NCBI RefSeq assembly: GCF_027925525.1
Contig: NZ_BSDJ01000008.1
Location: 62,001-126,000 of the forward strand
DNA: 64,000 nucleotides
From: Paenibacillus tyrphae
GTDB lineage: Bacteria; Bacillota; Bacilli; Paenibacillales; NBRC-103111
Direction: 5' to 3'
Positions 7,095 through 15,697 of the stretch are shown here, in pieces (position 1 is the first letter of the stretch; each line of letters begins with the position of its first letter). Made by a program: the position numbers and the translations under genes. A model generated the notes under the pieces. That model saw nothing but the letters and a program-made list of their open reading frames with translations, searched no databases and was not told where the DNA came from.

Positions 7095-7976
7095 TTACCA
7101 GCCGCGTTCCTGCATCCGCTCGGCGGCTTGCAGCGTGGCAATTTCGATCCCTTTCATCGGGGTACCCAAGTTTTTGGATACCTGTGCAATCAAGGAGTAG
7201 TCGGTGTAATGCGTGGCTGCCGCCACAATCGCTGCGGCGAACTTTTCCGGCGCGTCGGATTTGAAAATGCCCGACCCGACGAAGACGCCGTCCGCGCCCA
7301 GATGCATCATAAGCGCCGCATCGGCCGGGGTCGCCACACCGCCCGCCGCGAAATTGACGACCGGCAGACGGCCCGTCTCGTAAACGTTCAGCAGCAGCTC
7401 GTATGGCGCGCCCAAAGCTTTGGCTTCGGCCATCAGCTCATCCTTGCTCATACTCTGCACCTTACGCATTTGGCCGATCATTATCCGCATGTGCCGCACG
7501 GCCTCCACGATGTTTCCCGTGCCCGGCTCGCCCTTCGTGCGGATCATCGAAGCGCCTTCGCCGATCCGCCGCAGCGCCTCGCCCAAGTCGCGCGCTCCGC
7601 AGACAAAAGGCACGGTAAACGCCCGCTTGTCGATATGGAACAGTTCGTCGGCCGGCGTCAGCACTTCGCTTTCATCGATGTAGTCGGCCCCGAGCGACTC
7701 CAGCACCCGGGCTTCCACGTAGTGGCCGATGCGGGCTTTGGCCATGACCGGAATCGTTACGGCCTTCATCACTTCCTCGACGACCGTCGGATCGGCCATC
7801 CGTGCCACCCCACCGGCCGCGCGGATATCCGCCGGCACCCGCTCCAGCGCCATCACCGCCGTTGCACCTGCGGCTTCCGCGATTTTCGCCTGCTCCGCGT
7901 TCATCACGTCCATGATGACGCCGCCTTTTTGCATCTCGGCCATTCCTCTTTTTACACGTGTGGAGCCTGTCTCCAT
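7095..7976 (-). CDS. pdxS: Pyridoxal 5'-phosphate synthase lyase subunit PdxS
   Basis: A 293-residue TIM-barrel enzyme, full length for the family. PdxS makes PLP from ribose 5-phosphate, glyceraldehyde 3-phosphate and ammonia supplied by a glutaminase. Recognised segments are [17 protein letters not shown] at the start, [32 protein letters not shown] (with the Schiff-base lysine), and [19 protein letters not shown]. It is encoded 18 nt after a class I glutamine amidotransferase that is not the usual PdxT partner. The genes beyond the LysR gene encode two PLP enzymes (ArgD-like and GlyA), so the area has a PLP theme. Confidence 0.97.
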   Translation of the reverse strand: METGSTRVKRGMAEMQKGGVIMDVMNAEQAKIAEAAGATAVMALERVPADIRAAGGVARMADPTVVEEVMKAVTIPVMAKARIGHYVEARVLESLGADYIDESEVLTPADELFHIDKRAFTVPFVCGARDLGEALRRIGEGASMIRTKGEPGTGNIVEAVRHMRIMIGQMRKVQSMSKDELMAEAKALGAPYELLLNVYETGRLPVVNFAAGGVATPADAALMMHLGADGVFVGSGIFKSDAPEKFAAAIVAAATHYTDYSLIAQVSKNLGTPMKGIEIATLQAAERMQERGW

Positions 7977-7994
7977 CCTGATTCCCCCTATTTT

Positions 7995-8753
7995 CTAGTC
8001 TCCGATGGTCCGGTAAACGCGCCCCTTGTCGGAAGCGTACAGCCTATGCTCCGTCTCCGAACAGCGCCTTTCCATTGCATCCAGCAGCGTGTACAAAATC
8101 GTTTTCGACGCGCTCACCAGCTCCGTGCGGCCCGCTATCTCCTCCGGCTTCTGCACGTAGGGGCCTTGCACGAGATCGTCCTTGCCGTGCTGCAGCATCC
8201 GGCCGATTCCCACTTCGTCCATCTCCAGATGAAACTGCAAACCGACCACATGGTCTTCGTAAACGAATGCCTGATTTCGACAGCCCTTGCTGCTGGCCGT
8301 GCGCATCGCCCGATCCGGCAGCTCAAACGTATCCCCGTGCCAGTGAAACGGGACAACCCGCTCGGGAAAGCCCCGGAACGCCGGGCTTTGTTTCGCTGCC
8401 TCGGTCAGTTCGACCGGAAACCAGCCGATTTCCCGGTAGTAACTCTGGCGAACCTTGCCTCCGATCGCCTCCGCGATCAATTGGGCGCCCAGACAAATGC
8501 CGAGCAGCGGCTTCTTCTGCCGGATCGCGGCGGCGATCCATGCCTTCTCCGCGCTGAGCCACGGATACAGGCGCTCGTCGTAAACGCCCATCGGACCGCC
8601 CAATACGACGGCCAGATCGAAATCGCCAAGCGCGGGAAACGAAGCCTGCTCGTATACCTTCGTTCCCGTAACCGTATGGCCCTTCTCCCGGGCCCATACT
8701 TCAATAAGGCCGAGCGTTTCAAACGGCACATGCTGAATGAAATGAAGCTTCAC
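7995..8753 (-). CDS. Class I glutamine amidotransferase (GMP-synthase-like)
   Basis: A 252-residue protein that starts with GTG behind AGGTGG. The nucleophile elbow GICLGAQ lies near residues 84-90, with the FHWHGD segment and the QFHLEMDE segment completing the Cys-His-Glu triad. It belongs to the stand-alone GATase1 group related to the GuaA N-terminal domain. It is clearly longer than PdxT (about 190-200 residues) and lacks PdxT's GGEST motif, although it occupies pdxT's place directly upstream of pdxS. It could hydrolyse glutamine or gamma-glutamyl compounds; feeding ammonia to PdxS is possible but would be unusual. Confidence 0.85.
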   Translation of the reverse strand: MKLHFIQHVPFETLGLIEVWAREKGHTVTGTKVYEQASFPALGDFDLAVVLGGPMGVYDERLYPWLSAEKAWIAAAIRQKKPLLGICLGAQLIAEAIGGKVRQSYYREIGWFPVELTEAAKQSPAFRGFPERVVPFHWHGDTFELPDRAMRTASSKGCRNQAFVYEDHVVGLQFHLEMDEVGIGRMLQHGKDDLVQGPYVQKPEEIAGRTELVSASKTILYTLLDAMERRCSETEHRLYASDKGRVYRTIGD

Positions 8754-8811
8754 GGAACATCCACCTGCCCTTCCTTTTTCCTATCGTTTACTATATAATG
8801 ATCGTCAAAAT

Positions 8812-8831
8812 CTATGATTAAGCGATAATAT
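8812..8831. promoter_or_regulatory. Possible LysR-type operator between the divergent genes
   Basis: CTATGATTAAGCGATAATA has TAT/ATA half-sites and shares CTATGAT...AGCGATA with a dyad in front of glyA (12373-12389). It lies between a TATAAT at 8794-8799 and the LysR TTG start, so it could serve autoregulation. It was found by eye and is weak as a dyad. Confidence 0.35.
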
Positions 8832-8859
8832 ATTCGACATCATCCCGGAGGAATGCCCC

Positions 8860-9756
8860 TTGGAGCTCAGACAATTGGAATATTTCATGGCCGTATGCCA
8901 GGAGCTGCACTTTACGCGGGCGGCGGACAAGCTCGGCATCGCCCAGCCGTCGCTCAGCCAGCAAATCCGCACGCTCGAGCACGAAATCGGCTCGCCCCTG
9001 TTCGACCGCGTCGGCAAGAAAACGATCATTACCGAGGCAGGTAAAATTTTACTCAGCCACAGCTACAGCGTGTTCCACGAGCTGTCCCAAGCCCGCGCCG
9101 CCATCAGCGAGCTGCAGGGCCTAAAGCGCGGATCGCTGACCATCGGAGCGCTGCTGACGGTCGTCAATTATTTGCTGCCCCCGACCGTCATCTCGTTTCA
9201 CGAGCGGTATCCGAACGTCAAGCTGTCCGTTCAGGGCCTCCGCACCGGCGATATTTACAACGGGCTGCTGCACAACGAACTGGATCTCGGCATCGTCTTC
9301 ATGCCGATGGAGCATGAGGAGCTGGAGACGATACCGTTATGCAAGCAGGAGCTCGCTCTGGCGGCTCCGCTTGAGCATCCCATCGGGCAGGAGCTATCCG
9401 TGACGCTCGAGGCGCTGCGGGAGATTCCAAGCATTTTGCTGCCGGGTAACTATCATCTGCGGCAGCTTCTGGACGAGCGGTGCCGGGCGCTCGACTTCGC
9501 TCCGCAGCCGGTGCTGGAGATGACGACGATGGAGTCGATCATCAATATGGTCGCTCAAGGCGTCGGCGTAACCGTCCTGCCCAAGGCTTACCTCGACTAT
9601 ATTGCCGACCCGCGAATCCGCATCGTACCGATCGCGAATCCCGCGATCACGACGCAGATCGGGGTCGTCTACCGAAAAAATAAATATTTGTGCGCGGCAA
9701 GCCGGGTTTTTATGGAACAGCTTATCGCTACGGTTAAAACCCAAAGCCCCGGGTAA
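8860..9756 (+). CDS. LysR-family transcriptional regulator
   Basis: A 298-residue protein from a TTG start with CGGAGGAA upstream. Residues 1-60 are the winged helix-turn-helix (ELRQLEYFMAVCQELHFTRAADKLGIAQPSLSQQI), followed by the linker helix and a two-lobed effector domain (about 90-290) of the CynR/CbbR type. It is divergent from the amidotransferase-pdxS pair and convergent with the ArgD-like gene. Shared TAT/ATA motifs near its own start and in front of glyA suggest that it controls itself, the amidotransferase-pdxS pair, and glyA-argD. The effector is unknown. Confidence 0.93.
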   Translation: MELRQLEYFMAVCQELHFTRAADKLGIAQPSLSQQIRTLEHEIGSPLFDRVGKKTIITEAGKILLSHSYSVFHELSQARAAISELQGLKRGSLTIGALLTVVNYLLPPTVISFHERYPNVKLSVQGLRTGDIYNGLLHNELDLGIVFMPMEHEELETIPLCKQELALAAPLEHPIGQELSVTLEALREIPSILLPGNYHLRQLLDERCRALDFAPQPVLEMTTMESIINMVAQGVGVTVLPKAYLDYIADPRIRIVPIANPAITTQIGVVYRKNKYLCAASRVFMEQLIATVKTQSPG

Positions 9757-9817
9757 CGGCATCCTTTCCCACAACGGCAGACCATCAAAATCCTTAGCGC
9801 CCGCCCGCTCGCGGAAT

Positions 9818-11014
9818 CTATTTGTCCGAAGCCTGAAAAAGGACATCCGCAAGCCGTTCCACCGCCTGGTCGATCTCATCGTGGGCTACGTACAAATTCG
9901 GCATAAACCGGATCACGTAAGGCCCTCCCGGCAGCACCAGCAAGCCCTTACGCTGCAGCTCGCGGACGAACGGCTCGACCGGCCGGTCCAGCTCGATGCC
10001 GATCAGCAGCCCAAGCCCGCGGACCGCCTTCACCGGCGGGGCTTGATGCAGCTCCGCCGCAAGCCGCCGCAGCGCGTAGCGCCCGGCCGCTGCCGCCCGC
10101 TCCGGTAGCCGTTCCTCCAGCATCGTCCGCAGCGTGGCGATGCCTGCCGCCATGGCAAGTGGCGATCCGCCGAACGTGGAGGCGTGGCTGCCCGGCGCGA
10201 AAGCCTCGCGCAGCTTGCGCTTCCCCAGCATCGCTCCGACGGGCAAGCCGCTCGCCAGCCCTTTGGCCAGCGTCACGATATCCGGCTCGATGCCGTAGTG
10301 CTCGTAGGCAAACAGCTTGCCGGTACGCCCCATCCCCGTTTGCACCTCGTCGACGATCAGCAGCAATTCCCGCTCTTGGCACAACTGGGCCAGTTCCCGG
10401 ACAAACACCGGGTCGGCGGGATGCACGCCGCTTTCGCCTTGCACGAGCTCCAGCATGACCGCTGCGGTTCGCTCGTTGATGCACGCATCCACCGACTCAA
10501 TATCGTTATACCGCGCATAGGCAAACCCTTGGGGAAGCGGATAGAAGCCGTCCTTCACCTTGTCCTGTCCGGTCGCCGTCAGCGTGGCAAGCGTACGGCC
10601 GTGAAACGACTTCTCGAACGTCACGATCTCGTACCGCTCTTTGCCCTGCACCCGCTGGGCATAGCGCCTTGCCAGCTTGATGGCCGCTTCGTTCGCCTCC
10701 GCACCGCTGTTGCAGAAGAATGCGAGGTCCGTGCAGCTATGATCCGCCAGCAGCTTTGCCAACGTCTCCTGCTGGGGGCTTTGAAAAAGGTTGCTTACGT
10801 GCCACAAACGCCCCAGTTGCTCCTCCACGCTCTGTTTAACTTGTGGGGGAACATGACCCAGGTTGCATACGGCAAGTCCCGACATAAAATCCAAATAGAC
10901 GTTCCCCCGATCATCCCACAGCCGCGAGCCTTCTCCCCGGACGAAGGTCAGAGGATGCCGCGCATAGGTCGGAAACAGCGCGCTTTCCTTCGCTTCAAGC
11001 AACGGTAACTCCAT
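9818..11014 (-). CDS. argD: Class III aminotransferase, acetylornithine aminotransferase-like
   Basis: A 398-residue PLP enzyme. I use the ATG at 11014 (AAGGG upstream); a TTG at 11035 would overlap the glyA stop. ArgD features include FCNSGAEANEAAIKLAR, FHGRT, LIVDEVQTGMGRTGKLFAYEHYGIEPD, the Schiff-base lysine in TLAKGLASGLPVGAML and STFGGSPLA. It would transfer the amino group between N-acetylornithine and 2-oxoglutarate. It is not in an arginine operon but 17 nt after glyA, so a different amino-donor role (for example ornithine or a 4-aminobutyrate-type substrate) is possible; the family is certain, the exact substrate is not. Confidence 0.85.
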   Translation of the reverse strand: MELPLLEAKESALFPTYARHPLTFVRGEGSRLWDDRGNVYLDFMSGLAVCNLGHVPPQVKQSVEEQLGRLWHVSNLFQSPQQETLAKLLADHSCTDLAFFCNSGAEANEAAIKLARRYAQRVQGKERYEIVTFEKSFHGRTLATLTATGQDKVKDGFYPLPQGFAYARYNDIESVDACINERTAAVMLELVQGESGVHPADPVFVRELAQLCQERELLLIVDEVQTGMGRTGKLFAYEHYGIEPDIVTLAKGLASGLPVGAMLGKRKLREAFAPGSHASTFGGSPLAMAAGIATLRTMLEERLPERAAAAGRYALRRLAAELHQAPPVKAVRGLGLLIGIELDRPVEPFVRELQRKGLLVLPGGPYVIRFMPNLYVAHDEIDQAVERLADVLFQASDK

Positions 11015-11031
11015 GGCATTCCCTTCTTTCT

Positions 11032-12276
11032 TCAATCGATGTCGTCATAGAGCGGAAAGGACGCCGTCAACTCCTTCACCTTTCGGCGTGCCTGCCCGCG
11101 GACTCCGGCATGGTCCGGGTGCTTGAGCACCGTACCGATTAAGCCCGCAAGCTCGGCCATCTCCGACGGCCCCATGCCCCGCGTCGTGACCGCCGGCGTC
11201 CCGATCCGGATGCCGCTGGTGACCATCGGACTGGCCGTATCGAAAGGAATCGCATTTTTGTTCACCGTAATGCCGACGCTGTCGAGCAGCTCCTGCGCAT
11301 CGACGCCCGTCATCTTGACGCTGCGCAGATCGAGCAGCAGCAGGTGATTATCCGTTCCGCCGGTCAACACATCCAATCCTTGCGCTAGCAGGCCTTCGGC
11401 CAGCGCTTTCGCATTCGTCAGCACGCGCGCGGTATAATCGGCGAAGTCCGGCTGCGCCGCCTCGCCCAAGGCCACCGCCTTGGCGGCGATCATATGCATC
11501 AGCGGCCCCCCTTGGGTCGCCGGGAATACCGCCTTGTCGATCTGGGCCGCCCACGATTTGCGGCACAATATGATGCCCCCGCGCGGCCCGCGCAGCGTTT
11601 TGTGCGTCGTTGTCGTCACGAAGTGCGCATGCGGTACGGGACTCGGATGCAGTCCTACGGCGACAGGACCGGCGATATGCGCCATATCCGCCAGGAATAA
11701 AGCTCCGACCTCGGCGGCGACTTGCGCCAGCCGTTCGAAATCGATGATCCGCGGATAAGCGCTCGCGCCGACGACCAGCATCCGGGGCCTGTGCTTGAGC
11801 GCCAGGCTCCGGACTTCGTCGTAATCGAGCAGGTGCGTCTTCTCATTCACGCCGTAAGGAACGAACCGGTACATCTGACCGGAGGAGTTCACTGGACTTC
11901 CGTGCGTAAGATGGCCGCCGTGCGCCAAATTCATCCCGAGAATCGTATCGCCGGGGCGAACCGCCGCCAGGTAAACGGCCATATTGGCCTGCGCTCCGGA
12001 ATGCGGCTGCACATTGGCGTGCTCCGCTCCGAACAGCTCCATCGCCCGCTGAATGGCGAGCGATTCGGCCATGTCCACATACTCGCAGCCGCCGTAATAT
12101 CGTTTGCCGGGATATCCTTCGGCGTATTTGTTGGTCAGCACCGTCCCCATCGCCTTCAGGATGGCCGGGCTGACGAAGTTCTCGGAAGCGATCAGCTCGA
12201 TATGGTCCCGCTGCCGGACGAATTCCTTTCGGATGGCTTCGGCCACCACAGGGTCTTGATTTTGCAAATGCTGCAT
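11032..12276 (-). CDS. glyA: Serine hydroxymethyltransferase
   Basis: A 414-residue PLP enzyme that converts serine and tetrahydrofolate to glycine and methylene-tetrahydrofolate. I start it at the ATG at 12276, behind AAAGGGGGG. Key segments are [44 protein letters not shown], the PLP-lysine motif [14 protein letters not shown] and [15 protein letters not shown]. The length is normal. It is transcribed with the ArgD-like gene from a strong promoter (12334-12362) with a LysR-like dyad upstream. As it sits away from the usual upp/atp neighbourhood it may be a second, regulated glyA. Confidence 0.96.
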   Translation of the reverse strand: MQHLQNQDPVVAEAIRKEFVRQRDHIELIASENFVSPAILKAMGTVLTNKYAEGYPGKRYYGGCEYVDMAESLAIQRAMELFGAEHANVQPHSGAQANMAVYLAAVRPGDTILGMNLAHGGHLTHGSPVNSSGQMYRFVPYGVNEKTHLLDYDEVRSLALKHRPRMLVVGASAYPRIIDFERLAQVAAEVGALFLADMAHIAGPVAVGLHPSPVPHAHFVTTTTHKTLRGPRGGIILCRKSWAAQIDKAVFPATQGGPLMHMIAAKAVALGEAAQPDFADYTARVLTNAKALAEGLLAQGLDVLTGGTDNHLLLLDLRSVKMTGVDAQELLDSVGITVNKNAIPFDTASPMVTSGIRIGTPAVTTRGMGPSEMAELAGLIGTVLKHPDHAGVRGQARRKVKELTASFPLYDDID

Positions 12277-12333
12277 CGCTTGCCCCCCTTTCGATTCCAT
12301 CGTTCGTTCTCCGAATGACGGCTAACGATTTTC

Positions 12334-12362
12334 ATTATAGGGAGGGTAGTCCGAGCCATCAA
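12334..12362 (-). promoter_or_regulatory. Sigma-A promoter of glyA-argD
   Basis: On the minus strand: TTGATG, 17-nt spacer, perfect TATAAT. It lies about 58 nt upstream of the glyA ATG. Confidence 0.75.
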
Positions 12363-12372
12363 TTACGAATTC

Positions 12373-12389
12373 CCTATCGCTATCATAGG
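12373..12389. promoter_or_regulatory. LysR-type dyad upstream of the glyA promoter
   Basis: CCTATCGCTATCATAGG has perfect CCTAT/ATAGG arms with a 7-nt centre, a T-N11-A type site. It is placed just upstream of the -35 element, where LysR activators usually bind. Confidence 0.5.
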
Positions 12390-12478
12390 CTGGAGCAATC
12401 GTTCATCCCGCATGCATCGGCGCTCCCAATCATTTTTCCAAGCTCCTAAGCTCAAACAAAACGATGCCGCGAGCGGCA

Positions 12479-12512
12479 AAAAGCCGTCTCCTCCGAAGAA
12501 GAAACGGCGTTA
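12479..12512 (-). terminator. Intrinsic terminator of the AraC-family gene
   Basis: On the minus strand GCCGTTTCTTC and GAGGAGACGGC pair (with G-U pairs) around TTCG, followed by TTTTTGCC. It lies about 70 nt past the stop at 12586. Confidence 0.7.
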
Positions 12513-12585
12513 CCGCGAAGCATATGGATGTACGATTCCTCCGTTACTCCACTTTCCCTATGTTACGGCAGCAGCACCGATCCGG

Positions 12586-13455
12586 TCAGGCATGGGAAAA
12601 GCGCTTGCGGTAGGCGCGCGGAGTCAAGCCCTCCACTTTGACAAAGCAGGACGTAAAGTAGGCCGCTTGGTTGAAGCCGACCTCTTCGGCCACCCGGGCG
12701 ACCGGGAAGTCGGTTTGCAGCAGCAGCAGCTTGGCCTGCTCCAGCCGGTAACGCAGCAAATACTCGAAGGGCGAGCAGCCAAATTCCCGCTGCATGCAGC
12801 GCGCGATATATACAGGGTGAAAATTAAGCGCCTCCCCCAAGCTCTGCGCAGTCACCGGTTGCTTGAAATGCTGGCGCAGGTAAGACGCCGCCTGATCCGC
12901 CACTTCCGCTCCGGGCGGCGGCGTTTCCGCTTGCAGCGAAGCGTTAAGCTGCTCCAGCACCTGCTGAAACAGCTGCTGATGCTTCCAGCGCGCCCAATTG
13001 CGGTGCGACTCCTTCTCCAGCTCGCCGAGCTGCTGCATCGTCCGGTAGGCGGACGTCGGCTTCAGCAGCTTGGTAAACTGGGGAAGCTGAATCGCGAAGG
13101 TTTGCATCGTGAAACTTTTTTCTTCCATCGAAACGGACGGCAGCGGCGGTGCTTCCTCTTCCGTCTCTCTCCACGCGCCCGTCGTGTTGAAATGCAGCCA
13201 ATAATGCGCCGTATCCGTCGTGCACCCCTGCGGCGAATAATGATGCCGGTCAGGCCGGAGAATGATCGCATGGCCCGCCGTAACTTCGTAGTAAACGCCG
13301 CCTTCCATCATATAAATGCAGCCTTCCTGCACGACCAGCAGATCGAACACGCCGATGTTGTGCCGGTTCGGATGCTTGCGCCCGGGCGCAATGACGCAGA
13401 AGCCGCTGGCCAAATAGTGAGGAAGCGGCGGGGATGTAAATTCGAGAATTGGCAT
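12586..13455 (-). CDS. AraC-family transcriptional regulator
   Basis: A 289-residue protein; ATG at 13455 chosen because AAGGTG lies 7 nt upstream, although a GTG at 13470 is in frame. The N-terminal half is a cupin-type sensing domain (LVVQEGCIYMMEGG..., HAIILRPDRHHY). The C-terminal 100 residues hold two helix-turn-helix motifs (VTAQSLGEALNFHPVYIARCMQREFGCSPFEYLL and ARVAEEVGFNQAAYFTSCFVKVEGLTPRAYRK). It is divergent from a MATE exporter whose promoter has a good -10 but poor -35, so activation of that gene is likely. The ligand is unknown. Confidence 0.92.
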   Translation of the reverse strand: MPILEFTSPPLPHYLASGFCVIAPGRKHPNRHNIGVFDLLVVQEGCIYMMEGGVYYEVTAGHAIILRPDRHHYSPQGCTTDTAHYWLHFNTTGAWRETEEEAPPLPSVSMEEKSFTMQTFAIQLPQFTKLLKPTSAYRTMQQLGELEKESHRNWARWKHQQLFQQVLEQLNASLQAETPPPGAEVADQAASYLRQHFKQPVTAQSLGEALNFHPVYIARCMQREFGCSPFEYLLRYRLEQAKLLLLQTDFPVARVAEEVGFNQAAYFTSCFVKVEGLTPRAYRKRFSHA

Positions 13456-13542
13456 CGCTTTCACCTTCACATCATATAAAGTCAGGTTTATAAATTGATA
13501 TTTTTAGTTCGGATACTGATACATGCTTTCAAGTATACGCTC

Positions 13543-13548
13543 TATAAT
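13543..13548 (+). promoter_or_regulatory. -10 element of the MATE gene promoter
   Basis: A perfect TATAAT lies 36 nt before the start codon, but no TTGACA-like hexamer is found 16-18 nt upstream. That is typical of a promoter that needs an activator, here probably the divergent AraC protein. Confidence 0.5.
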
Positions 13549-13584
13549 GTGATATGGGAATACGGCATCAGGAGGATACGGAAC

Positions 13585-14949
13585 ATGAATGACGACAAAA
13601 AGTTTACGCTATGGGTGCTCGCCTGGCCCATTTTTATTGAAATGTTTTTGCAGTTTTTGCTGGGTACGGCAGACACGCTCATGGTCAGCCGCATATCGGA
13701 CGGCGCCGTTGCCGTCGTGGGCATTTCCACGCAATTGTTTGCCGCCGTCACGATTTTGTTCATGACGGTCGCCAACGGAGCCGGCGTGCTGATCGCACAA
13801 AAGCTCGGTGCCCGCAGGCCGGAAGACGCGCGGACGGTCGCCATCATGTCGGTCAATATCTCGGTCGTGATCGGCGCCGTGCTCAGCCTCGCGCTCTATC
13901 TTTTTGCCCGCAATATCGCTGCGCTGCTCCAGGTCCCGGCCGCTCTGCTGCCGCTGGCCGACACGTACATCTCCATCGTCGGCGGAGGCATGACGCTGAC
14001 CGCCGCCATGGCCGCACTCAGCACGGCGATTCGCAATACGGGGAACACGCGCGGTCCGATGTACATCGCGATCGGGATGAACGTCATTCACGTCGTGCTG
14101 AACTACGCCTTTATTTACGGCGCCTTCGGCTTCCCGCAATGGGGGTTGTCCGGCGTGGCCGTCTCGACTCTTGTCAGCCGGCTGCTGGCTACGATCGTGC
14201 TCGCCTTCCTGTTCGTGCATTCGTTCGAGCGCCGGATCGGCTGGAAAGACCTTCTGCAATTCGATCGCCCTTTGTTCCGCGAAACGATGCAGATCGGCTG
14301 GCCCATGGGCGTGCACTCGGCTTCGTGGGTGTTCTCGCAGCTGATTTTGTTTTCGTTCATTGCGATGCTCGGGGCCAAGGAATTGGCGGCGCGGACCTAT
14401 ATGAATACGATGGAGTCGTTTTGCTTCACCCTCGGGTATTCCGTCGCCATGGCTTTGCAGATTCAGATCGCCCATCTTTTCGGGGCCGGACGGAAACAGG
14501 AGGCTTACCGCGCCGCTTATCGGGGAATGTGGACGGGACTTGCGGTCGTCATGACCAATGCTTTACTGCTGTACGTATTCGGCAGTAAGGCGCTGTCCCT
14601 GTTCACCGTTGATACGGAGATTGTGGCGCTCGGGGTTGCGCTGCTCGGCTTGAACCTGCTGCTGCAGCCGGGGAAAATGATCAATATGGCCATGGGTAGC
14701 GCCTTAACGGGAGTCGGAGATACCCGGTTCATTATGATTACCGGAGTGTTTTCGCTCTGGCTGCTCGCAACGCCGTTTTCCTACTTCCTCGGCATTCGGC
14801 TCGAGTGGGGCTTGGCCGGCATTTATGCGTCGATGATCGCCGACGAATATTTACGCGGTTTTCTCGTTCTCCGCCGTTGGAAAAGCGGCAAAATGCTGCA
14901 TCCGGCCGCAGCCTCGCCCGGACATCAGACCGTCTCGGCACAAAGCTAG
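13585..14949 (+). CDS. MATE-family multidrug exporter
   Basis: A 454-residue integral membrane protein with about twelve hydrophobic segments, the full size for MATE (NorM/DinF) cation-coupled efflux pumps. The ATG at 13585 has CAGGAGG upstream; earlier in-frame codons lack an RBS. Family marks are LAWPIFIEMFLQFLLGTADTLMVSRIS at the N-terminus, the QKLGARRPEDA loop, and the second-half repeat QIAHLFGAGRKQEAYRAAYRG. It is transcribed away from the AraC regulator. The substrate cannot be read from sequence. Confidence 0.93.
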   Translation: MNDDKKFTLWVLAWPIFIEMFLQFLLGTADTLMVSRISDGAVAVVGISTQLFAAVTILFMTVANGAGVLIAQKLGARRPEDARTVAIMSVNISVVIGAVLSLALYLFARNIAALLQVPAALLPLADTYISIVGGGMTLTAAMAALSTAIRNTGNTRGPMYIAIGMNVIHVVLNYAFIYGAFGFPQWGLSGVAVSTLVSRLLATIVLAFLFVHSFERRIGWKDLLQFDRPLFRETMQIGWPMGVHSASWVFSQLILFSFIAMLGAKELAARTYMNTMESFCFTLGYSVAMALQIQIAHLFGAGRKQEAYRAAYRGMWTGLAVVMTNALLLYVFGSKALSLFTVDTEIVALGVALLGLNLLLQPGKMINMAMGSALTGVGDTRFIMITGVFSLWLLATPFSYFLGIRLEWGLAGIYASMIADEYLRGFLVLRRWKSGKMLHPAAASPGHQTVSAQS

Positions 14950-14959
14950 CGCGCACGGC

Positions 14960-14999
14960 AAAAGACCGTCCGATTCGTCATTCGGACGGTCTTTCGTTT
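14960..14999. terminator. Bidirectional terminator between convergent genes
   Basis: AAAGACCGTCCGA pairs with TTCGGACGGTCTTT; T-rich on the plus side (CTTTCGTTTA) and TTTTGCC on the minus side. It serves both the MATE gene and the gene ending at 15024. Confidence 0.85.
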
Positions 15000-15023
15000 A
15001 GCAGCCACCTTGCGAACTGCCGG

Positions 15024-15470
15024 TCAATCCGGCTTCGGTCCGCTCCCGGGCCGCTTATCCGGGTTGGCCCGCCGTCTTTTCACGAAAGCGGCATGACCTC
15101 CCAGCAAGGCGGCGGGAATGACGGCCACGAAGCCGATGAGATGATACCATAACGGAACCTCGGCGTTGGCGAATGAATAATAGAAGCCGATCGCGGCTCC
15201 CACGACGCCGATAATCGAAGCATGGAAATAAGCGTCCCGCTTCGCTACCGATGCCGATACATACCCGCCGAGCCCCGTGCAGAACAAGCCGACAAGCAGG
15301 TAAATCGCCAAAATCGGCGTATTCGCATACACCTTGGAAATTTCGCTCGGACTGATATGGTTGGACGTGATGTAGATCGTGCCGATCAACAGCGAAGAGA
15401 CGAACGAAGTGACCTGATCTACCAAAATGCCGGCCAGCACGCCGCCGAAATGTACGTTTTTCTTTTCCAT
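15024..15470 (-). CDS. Four-helix membrane protein of unknown function
   Basis: A 148-residue protein with four hydrophobic stretches (about residues 8-32, 52-75, 82-100, 105-125) and a basic, Pro-rich tail (KRRRANPDKRPGSGPKPD) that should lie in the cytoplasm. Glycine-rich helices (GVLAGILVD, LFCTGLGGYVSASVAKRD) resemble small TIGR04086/DUF-type membrane proteins of Bacillales, but I cannot name the family. RBS AGGAG lies 12 nt before the ATG. It is a single gene with its own terminator. Confidence 0.7.
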   Translation of the reverse strand: MEKKNVHFGGVLAGILVDQVTSFVSSLLIGTIYITSNHISPSEISKVYANTPILAIYLLVGLFCTGLGGYVSASVAKRDAYFHASIIGVVGAAIGFYYSFANAEVPLWYHLIGFVAVIPAALLGGHAAFVKRRRANPDKRPGSGPKPD

Positions 15471-15697
15471 GATTTAAGTAGATCTCCTATAGTGATGTAG
15501 TGCGACTTCTTTTTCTGGCGCTGCTCCTATGCCTCCTACGTTCCAACTATACCATACTCCAATCCGGATCGACAGCGCCCGATTCCGAACCTGCATCCCT
15601 CGGCTAATAATGCTGAAGTGCAAATTTTCCGAATAATCCGCCAAAGAAAAAGACAAGCAGGGCTGGTATGATAACGGTAAGAAAAGGAGCGATGCCT

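Noticed and set aside
6948-8798. A long plus-strand open frame antisense to pdxS and the amidotransferase
   Set aside because: It overlaps two well-conserved minus-strand genes, has no RBS, and its translation is rich in His/Arg without any domain: a high-GC shadow.
12412-13479. A plus-strand open frame antisense to the AraC regulator
   Set aside because: It covers the AraC gene and its terminator; the composition is Arg/Leu/His-rich, as expected of a shadow.
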